64,000 bases of DNA from Yamagishiella unicocca (taxonomy: Eukaryota > Chlorophyta > Chlorophyceae > Chlamydomonadales > Volvocaceae). Positions 35,808 through 46,240 of the stretch are shown piece after piece; position 1 is the stretch's first letter, and the number at the start of each line of letters is the position of its first letter. The position numbers were made by a program, and so were the translations under genes. The stretch is from assembly GCA_003116995.1 (NCBI GenBank), contig BDSL01000071.1, positions 372,001 to 436,000 of the forward strand, read 5' to 3'. A model generated the notes under the pieces. That model did no database searches, was not told the origin of the DNA, and worked only from the letters and a program-made list of their open reading frames with translations.

Positions 35808-37802
35808 CTAGGATTTGGCTTGCGTCTTCATCTGTAGAGTGACGAAGCGCAGCTGCAGGGCCTTATACTGCTCCATCAATACCTGCGTAATTTCGGGTAC
35901 AGCCGGGAGGCGGAGGTGTTGACGCAGCGGCCAACAGCGCAGGGAGGAGCGCTCATTAACCCGTGTGTGCAGGCGGCAGCCAAGGCAAAAAGCGGGTGCC
36001 CGGCAACGTATGGCGTTGCGGCGATTATCGCAACTCCTTCCGTTCAGAACATGTTTTTTTGCCGATTGCCGTTTGCTGGTGGGCCTGGCGCGTTGTGATC
36101 CCAATCCCCGGTTGTCCGGGGCCACGACACACCCAGGAGAGGCCGCGACACGCCCAGGAGAGGCCACGACACGCCCAAGAGAGGCCACGATACGCCCCCC
36201 CGTCCCTGCGTTCCTCGCATCTCCCAGCCGAGTAAATACCGTGAACACCAACCAAACCGAACCCATCCGCAACGGCACGCGTGCATCCTAGCTGTATCAC
36301 CCTTGTGTTACAACTCGCCGCATCCACCTACCCGGTACTGCTCCTCCAACAACTTGTTCGTGAGACGTAGCGCCTCAATCTCTCGTTGCTGGCTTTGCGT
36401 GGTGGACTCCAGCAACGCCAGCGCCGCCTTCTGCCGATCACGGAAGCGCCGCTGAGCCTCCCGGTTCAAATCGCGCTTCTTCAGCTGCCGCATCTGAGCG
36501 CGCGCTACTGGGTCTTTGTTCGCGGCGGTGCGTCGCGTACCACGCGCCGGCGCGGAGCGAGGTGCCGCAGCGCCAGCCGACTCTGGCGTTCGAGCCGACG
36601 GCAGGGGGAGCGGGTGAGCAAGAGGGGAAGGCCGTGCGTTACTTCACTGCTAAGCCGCAAAGGGCCCTTGCCCGCATCAAGGAACTAGGAATCAGTGCGG
36701 GACGCCGAAACAGCGAGCATGGAGGACGAAGCCGTCGTCAAACGCCTATTTAGGCATCTGGGTTACTGCAGCCCGTGCAGAACGTGGGAGTTGACACTTT
36801 GCGGGGACGTTTAGATAGGTGTTGCACGAGCCGCACCTGAGGTCGTGTCAGAGCCATCCGAATTGGAACCGTCCATCGCCGCCTGCTCCTGGGCCTCGGC
36901 CCTGCGTGCCTCCATCCGCTCCGCCGCCGCGGCTGCTGCTGCGTTCGCTGCTATTGCGGCAGCTTGCCGGGCCTCAGCCTTGAAATCCATCTTCATTTCT
37001 GCTGCCGCAGACTGCCGCTTGTTCCTGCCAGCAGGTGCCGGCTGTTCGAGATCGCGCTTGTGTCCACCACCCTGGTGGGGTGGAAGCACATCCAACTGCT
37101 GCTGCTGCTGCCGAGCTGCTGTCCGTGCACTTCTTGGCGGAGCACTGCCGCCAGAGCCACTGGGGTCAGAGTTGTTACCGTTGTCTGCCGCAGCCGCGCC
37201 CCTTGCGCTGGGGCCGGGTCCCGCATCGAGCCCAACGTCCAGGCTCAGCAACTGCGAGCGTGCGATGCAACAAGGAAAAGGTGGTGGACAACCACGACGG
37301 GATGCTTTTAGGACAGGCACGGCTGATTACAGTCAAGTTTGGCGCACCTTAGGCAGCTCCAAAGACGGCAGAGCTAAAGCTTGCGGCAAGGGCAGTGGCC
37401 CGCCGCCTCCTGAGCCCAGCGAGCCCATGATGAAGGATGGAAAGCTTCCATTCTGGAGTGCGAGAGCCAGGTCCTGCGAGGAGTAGCAGACGCCCGGTTC
37501 GGAGTTAATGACTGAAGGCACACGTGAAGCTGCGCTCGATGTTAGTAATAACTTGGAGCTCAAGGCCCAGACTTGGATGCATCAATAGCCTCTAGCACTG
37601 ACAAGGGCTGCAGGAGGGCGAGGGCCGGCAGCTGCATGGAGCTGGAGATTCCGGTGAAAGTGGGGCCAACGCGCGACCGAGAAATGCTTACAAGGTTGGT
37701 CGCGCCAAGGCCCTGTCCACCTGCGGCTCCCAGCAGTCCTGCTGGGAACGTGAATGGTGTCACATCTGCGCCGGCAGCTAGCAACTTGAGGACGTCCTCC
37801 AT
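35808..37802 (-). CDS. bZIP transcription factor
   Basis: Five exons join in phase: 37802-37692, 37473-37348, 37251-36837, 36582-36332 and 35882-35808, giving 325 aa. The basic region NREAQRRFRDRQKA (N at about residue 257, canonical N-x7-R) is followed by heptads at zipper positions 1-7: L, Q, L, L, L, L, L. The zipper continues in register across the last intron (EEQYR|VLMEQYKALQLRFVTLQ), which strongly supports the final 75-nt exon. The basic region is closest in feel to the Pap1/AP-1-like fungal and algal class. N-terminal exons are Gly/Pro/Ala-rich, with a poly-Gln stretch and an Ala/Arg helix. Targets are unknown. The 3' neighbour ORF starts 71 nt after the stop. Confidence 0.85.
36117..36200. 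repeat. About 21-bp tandem repeat in the last bZIP intron
   Basis: Four imperfect copies of a unit containing GAGAGGCCACGACACGCCC lie between bZIP exons 4 and 5. Confidence 0.85.
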
Positions 37803-38627
37803 CGCCGCGGAAAGTTTCTCAAATAAGGAAGTCCTATCCGTGGCGGCCTCGGAGAAGAGCGAGATCGTTTGTATTGCAAGCTAACAGCTGCTATCGAGAG
37901 GGCAGTAAATATGACAAAGAATATGGTTATGTCCGTGAAGAGAGCGGATTGAGGACAAGTCAGACGTGTCTTGGGCCTCCTGTATGTAGGTTTTCGCCGC
38001 GGATGCAAGTTCTCACCTTTATCCACATCAAAAGCCTACATAATGCACACCCTCTCGCCTGCTTGGCAAGGAAATAGCTTCGGAGTCCTCACCATGTCGC
38101 AATAACTAAGGCCGGAAGAGTGCCACATGAGAACCACCAGCATGCAATCTGCCCAATTGACAGATCTGATTGCAACTACGCTTGCCACTACGATGCACGT
38201 TGCCGAAGTGTTGACTGTCCAACTTTCCTCTCCCGGCGGGGCTCACCGCGAGCGATCCTGACCCCGTCAGGATGGATTGCCATGGAAATTCCAATCCAAG
38301 GTATCGACGTGCGTGGCGCCAGCCGTGGGCGGGCTTGCTGAGTCTGTCGGAATCTAATGTTGTTCGCACAAACTCTCATGCAGAGCGCATAGTCATTAAC
38401 CTTTTTATAGCTGGGTATTGCTTAGGGTCAATTCATGGTCTTTGGTTAGCAGGGACAGGGCTGAGACGCGATAATGTTCACCCAAACAACGGCTGGGAAC
38501 GGGTGGCAAGGTGCATTGGGACCAATTCGACTCGTCCACACGAACTGTAATCCATCCTCGGGGCGTCGACAGCTGTTCCGCTTCGGAGTCGCGTGACAGT
38601 GCGTGAGTCATCGCTTCCAAAGCATGC
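37803..38627. other. bZIP upstream region up to the retroelement
   Basis: About 825 bp that should contain the bZIP promoter and 5' UTR. No exon was recognised. The retroelement begins at its end. Confidence 0.45.
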
Positions 38628-39174
38628 TCCAAACGGTGTTGTCCTGATCCACCCGTCGGCTTCTTACAGTCTCTCCTCACGGCCCAAACGGGCCTTACAC
38701 GCACTGCAAGCGCAGTTGTCGAGCCGACACTACGCGCTGCCCACCCAGCAAACTCAGATTCTGAAGGACAATAAATAGCGCTCTATACGTACCCGAGGCC
38801 GTCGGCGCATCGCTAATAAGCCCTCCACCCGAGGGCGGAATTGGGCCGACCCAGGGAGACTCTATAGTCAGTGAATGGCCGATTCAGTCCGGGTGCAGCT
38901 ACCATCACAACGAGAACACATCTAAAGAACGACGTCACAAACACCACCACCGCCGCCCCCCACCCCTTGGGAGGGAATGAGATGTAGGATGGGGTGGGCG
39001 CCAAAAGGGAAACCGGCGCCCACCCTACAGTGGGCCGCCGTGTCATGCACGGGCCCCCCCTCTCCCCGTCGTCCCGGCGCAGGAGACAGCCGCACCGCTG
39101 GCCAAGGGGCGCCCCCCCCTCCCACAAGGAGCGGCGCGGCGAGGGAGTCGAGCGTGCCCGTGCAGCATTCCCCC
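38628..39174 (-). repeat. Split repeat B2 (547 bp, outer copy)
   Basis: It matches 39467-40013 at a constant offset of 839 bp with no difference noticed. On the minus strand it is the 3' terminus of the element. Confidence 0.93.
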
Positions 39175-39199
39175 CCAGGATGAAGGGTGGGTGGGTGGG

Positions 39200-39465
39200 A
39201 AACAAAACTCGGCGAGTCGCGATCAGCGAACCAGACACTCCCGCGCGACTGCACGCCCGCGGATCCGAAACTAGATGGCTAACCCGCCCGCACTCCGCAG
39301 ACCGGAATAAACAGGTGCGTAGCGACAACTCTTCTAAGTGAAGTGAACGGAGAAACAACACGGCGCCGTCGCCTCGGCCAACAACACCAGGCCCAGGCCC
39401 CCTCCTGGAGCGCCCAGGCCAACTACCTCTTAGAACCGAATTTTAGAATAATTCTAAAATTTAGT
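39200..39465 (-). repeat. Split repeat A2 (266 bp)
   Basis: It matches 44644-44909. At its left (plus-strand) side a 25-bp G-rich spacer separates it from B2; at its right it abuts B1. It ends near a palindrome, AATTTTAGAAT and ATTCTAAAATT around one central A (39439-39461). Confidence 0.93.
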
Positions 39466-39466
39466 T

Positions 39467-40013
39467 TCCAAACGGTGTTGTCCTGATCCACCCGTCGGCT
39501 TCTTACAGTCTCTCCTCACGGCCCAAACGGGCCTTACACGCACTGCAAGCGCAGTTGTCGAGCCGACACTACGCGCTGCCCACCCAGCAAACTCAGATTC
39601 TGAAGGACAATAAATAGCGCTCTATACGTACCCGAGGCCGTCGGCGCATCGCTAATAAGCCCTCCACCCGAGGGCGGAATTGGGCCGACCCAGGGAGACT
39701 CTATAGTCAGTGAATGGCCGATTCAGTCCGGGTGCAGCTACCATCACAACGAGAACACATCTAAAGAACGACGTCACAAACACCACCACCGCCGCCCCCC
39801 ACCCCTTGGGAGGGAATGAGATGTAGGATGGGGTGGGCGCCAAAAGGGAAACCGGCGCCCACCCTACAGTGGGCCGCCGTGTCATGCACGGGCCCCCCCT
39901 CTCCCCGTCGTCCCGGCGCAGGAGACAGCCGCACCGCTGGCCAAGGGGCGCCCCCCCCTCCCACAAGGAGCGGCGCGGCGAGGGAGTCGAGCGTGCCCGT
40001 GCAGCATTCCCCC
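39467..40013 (-). repeat. Split repeat B1 (547 bp, inner copy)
   Basis: This is the internal copy of the 38628-39174 repeat, directly downstream (minus strand) of the recombinase frame. Confidence 0.93.
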
Positions 40014-40050
40014 ACACCTATGTCCCGCGTAGCGATCTTCCTAAGTCGGA

Positions 40051-41259
40051 TTACATCATCCCTACCACCGACAAACGTGTCGCGAGTGACGACTCCAGGT
40101 AGGCATCTACCGCATCCGAACGCCAGCGCCCGTGTAATTTATCAACTCCCGACTTGTCCCAGCTTCCGCCGCCGCGATGGCTCCCCCACGCCTCAAGCCG
40201 TGAGACGAGAACTATGTAAGCGCTCCGCAAGGCCCGGATAACGGGACCCCACCTCACGCAGGAACGACCGGAGCCTGGCGGTAAACGCCCCCTTGCCAGG
40301 CACATTGCCCCAGTGCCCGTCTCCGAAAAGAGGCGCCTCGTTGCCTGCTCCTTGCGCCAACCGGAAACGGAGGTGGCGCCGCACAATGCGCCCAACACAG
40401 ATACCACTACCCGACTCTTCCGGGAAGCACACCGTCGCCCCTTGCCCCTGCTGGTCCGTCTTGCTACGAACTACTCGCACTGCGATCCCTCCCCCGTGAA
40501 AGTCGGAAACAGCGCCCACAGTCAAACCCCACAGCTCGCTCCGTCGCAGCATCCCAAAGAACCCTAGCACCAGCCAACACGCGTCTCGTGCCCCCTCCAC
40601 GGCACGGCTCTGCTGAGCATCCGCTGTGGCCGCCAGCCAAGCGAGCAGCAGCCGTAGCATCGCTACCGTGACGGGTGCCTTAATATCTCGTACCGCCCCG
40701 GCGCCGGAACCGGCTGCTCGCAAGGCCCGCTGCAACATCATCGGTACCCGGGGATGGTTCCGTACTGTGGCCGCTGCCTGAACCCCCCCGCGAAACGCTG
40801 CCAGTCACACAAAGCCGAAAGCGTGCCCTCAATCGTGGAGCGCGCATATCGCGTGGAAACAAAGGCAATAAACAAGCACAAGGTAACCGGGTTGATATCC
40901 CGGTCCCGGCCCCACGGCAAAGCAACGTTCTCCGCCAACCCCACTTGTTCCACACAGAAACGAACGTAACGGCGCCGATGCGACATGTAAGTCAGCGAGG
41001 AGCTGTCGGCCACCGCCGAGGCCGCCAGAGCCACCAGCTCCCATGCCAATTGCTCCGCTGCAGTGCCCGCCCGCTCCGGGTCCAGGCCAGCGGTGGCGAG
41101 AATGCAGGGTAAGCAACTGAACCAACCGCCAGCGCAAGCGGCCGCCACCAGCCCGAGACAGGCACGACGGAAAATCCCACCGCAGGACTCGCACCGCAGC
41201 GGCACCCGTCCCGTGGGCCGTCCGCACACGCCACATCCCGCTGGCCCTGCACGGCTCAC
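40051..41259 (-). pseudogene. Tyrosine recombinase of the retroelement, frame-broken, with PHD-like N-terminus
   Basis: Three overlapping frames make one recombinase. The first (41259-40738) starts with a cysteine cluster, CGVCGRPTGRVPLRCESCGG then CxxxxxxxC and WFSCLPC, spaced like a PHD finger but with Arg in place of the His. It is followed by a SAM-like N-terminal domain (RRRYVRFCVEQVGL, NPVTLCLFIAFVSTRYARST). The second (40741-40193) overlaps the first by TGATG and carries GFFGMLRRSELWGL with the first catalytic Arg. The third frame (ending 40051) carries GSHRGGGS, HGRWRSDAVDAYLE with the His/Arg/Tyr end of the active site. The enzyme would excise and insert the circular cDNA. Two frame changes mean it is dead, frameshifted in translation, spliced, or mis-sequenced. 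Confidence 0.8.
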
Positions 41260-41274
41260 ACGGCAGGTTCAAGT

Positions 41275-41544
41275 TCAGGGGAGCCGCAACACCAACAGAT
41301 CGTACGGGGTGGGATCCGCCGGCCGCCCCGACGGCCACAAGCAAACCCGAGCGCCCGCTGGAAGCACGTGAACCTTTCTGAACACCGGACGCGATGCCCC
41401 CAGGAAACGACCATGCCATGTCCGCTCCGGCCAATCGGGAACCACGATGGTTGCGCGGGTTTCGTATGGTCGCAGCTGGTACGCCTCCCAGATCTCTGCG
41501 AGCACCTTGCCCGCCAGTTCCGGGGGGGGAAGGGCCCACAGCAC
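41275..41544 (-). pseudogene. Connector between RNase H and recombinase, retroelement
   Basis: The open frame LAEIWEAYQLRPYETRATIV, then VPDWPERTWHGRFL, matches the short linker found between RNase H and recombinase in DIRS-like polyproteins (VVPxW...W). It is in a different frame from both neighbours. Confidence 0.55.
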
Positions 41545-41645
41545 CTTGCCCGCCAGTTCCGGGGGGGGGAAGGGCCCCCAGCACCTTGCCCGCCAGATCC
41601 GGGGGGGGAAGGGCCCACAGCACCTTGCCCGCCAGATCCGCGGCC
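41500..41645. repeat. About 41-bp tandem repeat inside the retroelement, about 4 copies
   Basis: The unit contains GCACCTTGCCCGCCAGTTCC followed by a G run and AAGGGCCCA. Confidence 0.9.
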
Positions 41646-41776
41646 CGTCCAGTCACTGAATTTGCGGGCGAGTAGAACTGCTGGCAGCCTGGCTGCATGT
41701 TCACACCCTCGTCATCACAGCAACAATCCACCGTCGGTTGATAATTCGTGGCCACACACAACGACAGGAAAACCAG

Positions 41777-42447
41777 CTACTGCCGCCGTGCCACCTCCAG
41801 GTGCCGGCTCAGGCGATCCGCCCGCACGTTGTCGATCCCCGCAATGTGCTCCGCGCGCAGCTCAAAACCGTAACGTATCGCCAGGAGGGCAATCTCGCGG
41901 CAGCTGGGCCGGCCCACCGCGATGCGCGTGGCACCGCGCCTCACCGCGGCGACCGCTTGGGTGTTGTCACAGCGCACCATTACCCGCCCGTGGCGTAAAC
42001 GGGGACCAAAAGCCCGCAAAGCGTGCAGAACGGCTGTGAGTTCCAGCCAGGCTACGTGCAAAGCCCGTTGATCGGCTGCCCAATTCCTTGCAGCTCCGCG
42101 TCTTCCCATGCCGCACCAAACCCCCGCCCGCTCGCGTCTGTGAAGATGACTGCCCCATCCGGACCGACGAATTCCCCCCAAACAAGGTCCAGCTGACTGG
42201 TCGCTGTACGTTTCACGCCGTCCCATGCGTGGGAGAGGATATCGGACCAGGCAGCTAAATCATGCACGGCGTCTGGCGACAGGAGGATAGTAGGTAAGTT
42301 GGCTACGGCGAGGTTGTCGTACAGTCCCTGCATGAAGCCAGATCCCCAGCGGCATGCTCTGGCGATGAAAGCGAGTTTCCCAACCGTAGCCTGTAAATCC
42401 GAGCGTGGTCCGGGCTGGGATGGGTGCTTGGTTCCCCAGTTTGGCAT
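41777..42447 (-). pseudogene. RNase H domain of the retroelement, frame-broken
   Basis: The first frame (42447-42052) begins with the RT thumb/connection (LQATVGKLAFIARACRWGSG) and carries FTDASGRGFGAAW, the first catalytic Asp. The second frame (to 41777) carries LELTAVLHALRAFG (Glu), VMVRCDNTQAVAAV (Asp) and IDNVRADRLSRHL (last Asp). All four catalytic acids are therefore present, but a frame change near 42080-42095 separates the first from the others. Confidence 0.8.
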
Positions 42448-42715
42448 CCAGCGCCGAAGTTGCCAGGATGTTTACGGAAGAGTCACGTTGGCAACGGTCA
42501 TCAGCTGCTCAGGCGAAGGACTGTCGAGCTCAGGCTGGAGTTATCAACTCCCGCGTGCGCCCGGCCACGCCCGGCCGAGGCGAATCCAAAGGTCGGGCCG
42601 CGCCTTGCGACCCGGCCAGGCCCGCGGTGCGGTTGGGCCGGTGGCCCGCCAAGCCTTGTATTGCGCCCCGGCGGGCACACCGGGCCGCGGATGCCCGGCG
42701 GAGTTATCAACCCCG

Positions 42716-44040
42716 CCGGGCACACGGGCCGCAACTCGGCGGAGTCCCCAACTCCGCCGGGCGCAAGGGAGGGGGGGGGAAACGGCGGAGTTCCCAACTC
42801 CGCCGGGCACAAGGGGGGGGGGGGGCAGGGGAACCGGCGGAGTCCCCAACTCCGCCGGGCACAAGGGAGGGAGGGGGGGGAACCGGCGGAGTCCCCAACT
42901 CCGCCGGGCACAAGGGAGGGGGCAGGGGAACCGGCGGAGTCCCCAACTCCGCCGGGCACAAGGGAGGGGGGGGAACCGGCGGAGTCCCCAACTCCGCCGG
43001 GCACAAGGGAGGGGGGGGGCAGGGGAACCGGCGGAGTCCCAACTCCGCCGGGCACAAGGGAGGGGGGGAACCGGCGGAGTCCCCAACTCCGCCGGGCACA
43101 AGGGAGGGGGGGGGAACCGGCGGAGTCCCCAACTCCGCCGGGCACAAGGGAGGGGGGGGGAACCGGCGGAGTCCCCAACTCCGCCGGGCACAAGGGAGGG
43201 GGGGGGAACCGGCGGAGTCCCCAACTCCGCCGGGCACAAGGGAGGGAGGGGGGGGAACCGGCGGAGTCCCCAACTCCGCCGGGCACAAGGGAGGGAGGGG
43301 GGGGAACCGGCGGAGTCCCCAACTCCGCCGGGCACAAGGGAGGGAGGGGGGGGAACCGGCGGAGTCCCCAACTCCGCCGGGCACAAGGGAGGGAGGGGGG
43401 GGAACCGGCGGAGTCCCCAACTCCGCCGGGCACAAGGGAGGGAGGGGGAACCGGCGGAGTCCCCAACTCCGCCGGGCACAAGGGAGGGAGGGGGGGGGAA
43501 CCGGCGGAGTCCCCAACTCCGCCGGGCACAAGGGAGGGAGGGGGGGGGAACCGGCGGAGTCCCCAACTCCGCCGGGCACAAGGGAGGGGGGGGGGAACCG
43601 GCGGAGTCCCCAACTCCGCCGGGCACAAGGGAGGGAGGGGGGGGAACCGGCGGAGTCCCCAACTCCGCCGGGCACAAGGGAGGGAGGGGGGGGGAACCGG
43701 CGGAGTCCCCAACTCCGCCGGGCACAAGGGAGGGAGGGGGGGGAACCGGCGGAGTCCCCAACTCCGCCGGGCACAAGGGAGGGGGGGGGAGCAGGGGAAC
43801 CGGCGGAGTTCCCAACTCCGCCGGGCACAAGGGAGGGAGGGGAGGGGGAACCGGCGGAGTCCCCAACTCCGCCGGGCACAAGGGAGGGGGGCAGGGGAAC
43901 CGGCGGAGTTCCCAACTCCGCCGGGCACAGGGGGGGGGGGGGGGCAGGGAACCGGCGGAGTTCCCAACTCCGCCGGGCACAAGGGAGGGGGGCAGGGGAA
44001 CCGGCGGAGTTCCCAACTCCGCCGGGCACAAGGGGGGGGG
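42716..44040. repeat. G-rich hairpin minisatellite, about 27 units of about 45-50 bp
   Basis: Each unit has a perfect stem CCGGCGGAGT / ACTCCGCCGG with a short C-rich loop, then GGCACAAGGGAGGGAGG and a variable G run. Length changes are almost confined to the G run. The array has no stop codons in any frame, which creates the very long open frames on both strands across 42.3-44.5 kb; these are not genes. Confidence 0.95.
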
Positions 44041-44049
44041 GCAAGGCTG

Positions 44050-44440
44050 GTTGTGGACACCGCCGATCCCACTGGGTGGTGCACCGGCGGTTGCCCCACT
44101 GGGTCTGTCCGACGTCGCTTCTCCGGCTGCTGACGGTGTGGGTCCTCCCGTGGACCCGCCTGCTCCAGCTTCTGCAGCCACTCTGGCCGTGTACAGCGCT
44201 GCGGATCCGCCCGTTATCTGTGGGTTGTCTACCTTGTTGGGGGAGATTGTTGGTCGCGGCGACGAGCTGGTTGGCGGCGTCGTCCGCGGCATCGTCGCCG
44301 GCCTGGGCCATGTTTGTGAGGTCGAGGATAGCTGTCTCGAATCGTTGCTTCTGCTGGTTGAGCATCCCACGACGCACGGTGAGTTGGTGCAGGATTCCCT
44401 CAGACTCCGCGGAGATCGCTCTGCGCTGAGGTGCGTACAT
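44050..44440 (-). CDS. Gag-like N-terminal ORF of the retroelement
   Basis: From ATG 44440 the frame reads MYAPQRRAISAESEGILHQL, then QQKQRFETAILDLTNMAQAG and NQLVAATNNLPQ. It is helical and charged, the sort of N-terminus expected of a gag-like protein placed between the 5' repeat and the enzymes. It runs without a stop into the minisatellite, so its true C-terminus is lost or repeat-encoded. The call rests on position and composition only. Confidence 0.4.
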
Positions 44441-44643
44441 GTCATTGCCGGTTGCTGGTGCTGGTGGTAGGTTCGCCAATTGATCATTGGCCGCACAAGT
44501 TGTTTGAAGCTATATAGAGTCCAAAGCAGCGCCTTCGGTCCAGTTGGCGAGGGACAGGCTGTTCATGTTCGCCATTGCAATGGCCCTGGTTCGCCTGGTT
44601 GCCCCTGCTGCGAGATTGGTGCCGGTCGCTTCTCCCATGGCTT

Positions 44644-44909
44644 AAACAAAACTCGGCGAGTCGCGATCAGCGAACCAGACACTCCCGCGCGACTGCACGC
44701 CCGCGGATCCGAAACTAGATGGCTAACCCGCCCGCACTCCGCAGACCGGAATAAACAGGTGCGTAGCGACAACTCTTCTAAGTGAAGTGAACGGAGAAAC
44801 AACACGGCGCCGTCGCCTCGGCCAACAACACCAGGCCCAGGCCCCCTCCTGGAGCGCCCAGGCCAACTACCTCTTAGAACCGAATTTTAGAATAATTCTA
44901 AAATTTAGT
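44644..44909 (-). repeat. Split repeat A1 (266 bp, 5' end of the element)
   Basis: It matches 39200-39465. On the minus strand it is the 5' end of the element, so transcription should start in or near it. Confidence 0.93.
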
Positions 44910-46240
44910 CTTACACACGCTTACAAGCAGTTTACCAAAGAGTGTCGTTTGCCCCTTAACATGCACCCTGCAAACATGAATTCACTTGCGCACGTTTCGT
45001 CCCTTCCAGAGACCATACCAACCCACACTTCCAGTCGCGGACCACCTGCCCTGCAAGTACCTCCTGTCAAAGCGTCCCCCACAATAGCCCGTCTACGCCA
45101 GCATCACATGCTATTTGGGCTTTTCCAGATGGTCCGTCACGTGGCTGACTGCGGTTTCCTTATTGGTGCACTTTTCCTTGTACGAAACACCGAGAGGGAG
45201 TGCTGGTGACCGTTGGTGACAAAGGGCAAAACAAATCCGCGCAGAGCGTTTCGACTTCACCCCTTCGTGTCATGGGATCCGCTTGGCAGGGCACGCCCCT
45301 TGGAACACAGCCGTGGACATCAAACGTGCACCACACATCCCCACTATTTGTTGTACAGCAGCGAAAGCCTCGACATTCTCACGTGTTTCAAGTACGTCAA
45401 CGAACCTAACGTCTAACCACACCTGCGTCGGTAAGGCTGCGCACGCGCCGCGTACACGGATACTTGGGAAGCGCCCAGGGCGGCTTAAGGAGGGTAAGGC
45501 GGCACGTTGTGCCCCTACGACGACAAGATTACCACACGCGGGGTGAAACTTTAAAGCAAGCAAAGTGTGTGCTGTAGTAGAATTGTTAAGACATTCAGTG
45601 CTTCACTTGCGATGCAGGGTGATGCTAGCTCTCCTTACATCCCGCCAGGGCCGTAGCAGCCACCCGCATGTATCCAAGCAGGCCAGATACGTTGTCTCAT
45701 ATGACAAACACGCGTCCCTACGCGGCCCCGTTCAGTAGCCGTGCGATTAGGTGGTGATTGTGCGTGATGCAAAAAAGAAAGCGACAACGCCCCCATCGCC
45801 GAACCACCCATTCTTCATCACATGGTCAGGCAGGGCAGGTGGCCCGGCGGTGAGGGGCGCGGCGAGGAAAAGAAGATGCCGGCCGACGGCCGGTGCCGCA
45901 TGCACACGGAGGATACACACAAGCAAGGCGGCGGTTGCAGCCGTTAGCAAACAGTAGTACGGCAACCGGAGTTCGACAAACAGCCTCGCAGTCGCAAGCC
46001 GTCGCGCTACGCCGCCGCAACCAACGCTTCCGTTCACTTTACCGCTCCGAAGAAGACCAGGGGCATCCCGCGCATATCCCCTGCTGCAGGAGAGCCCTTG
46101 CAGGCCTCTCCGCTGCCACTCCGCTGCCGCTTTCCTCACCCCCCCACCCCCTATTTCGTCATGTCGTGTAACCGGGTCCTTATGCCACCCCACGTACCCC
46201 GACTGCAACGAATGTACGACACCACATCGACACGTCCCAT
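44910..46240. other. Retroelement flank and 3' region of the BTB gene
   Basis: No supported exon. Open frames here lack plausible splice sites or recognisable content. Confidence 0.45.

Larger units (their letters stand above)
38628..44909 (-). mobile_element. Split-direct-repeat tyrosine-recombinase retrotransposon (PAT/TOC-like, DIRS order)
   Basis: Read on the minus strand the order is A1 (44909-44644), internal region, B1 (40013-39467), A2 (39465-39200), B2 (39174-38628). The two A copies are 266 bp each and the two B copies 547 bp each, with no differences seen by eye. A1-internal-B1-A2-B2 is the split direct repeat layout of PAT-type DIRS retroelements, which use a tyrosine recombinase rather than an integrase. 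Internally I find a Gln-containing gag-like N-terminus, RNase H, a connector and a tyrosine recombinase. No reverse-transcriptase palm motif is visible; a minisatellite fills that place. Green-algal TOC1/TOC3 elements are the nearest relatives I know. Frame breaks suggest it is non-autonomous or decaying, although the repeats look recent. Confidence 0.9.

Noticed and set aside
38813..40017. Repeated 100-180 codon frames in the B repeats
   Set aside because: Identical frames occur in both repeat copies and have no domain. They are non-coding repeat sequence.
42700..44050. CRISPR-like array
   Set aside because: Units are contiguous with variable G runs rather than unique spacers, and the genome is eukaryotic.
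42299..44496. Open frames of 530-720 codons on both strands
   Set aside because: They are created by the stop-free minisatellite; the same repeat peptide appears in several frames on both strands. Only the short gag-like start near 44440 has non-repeat content.
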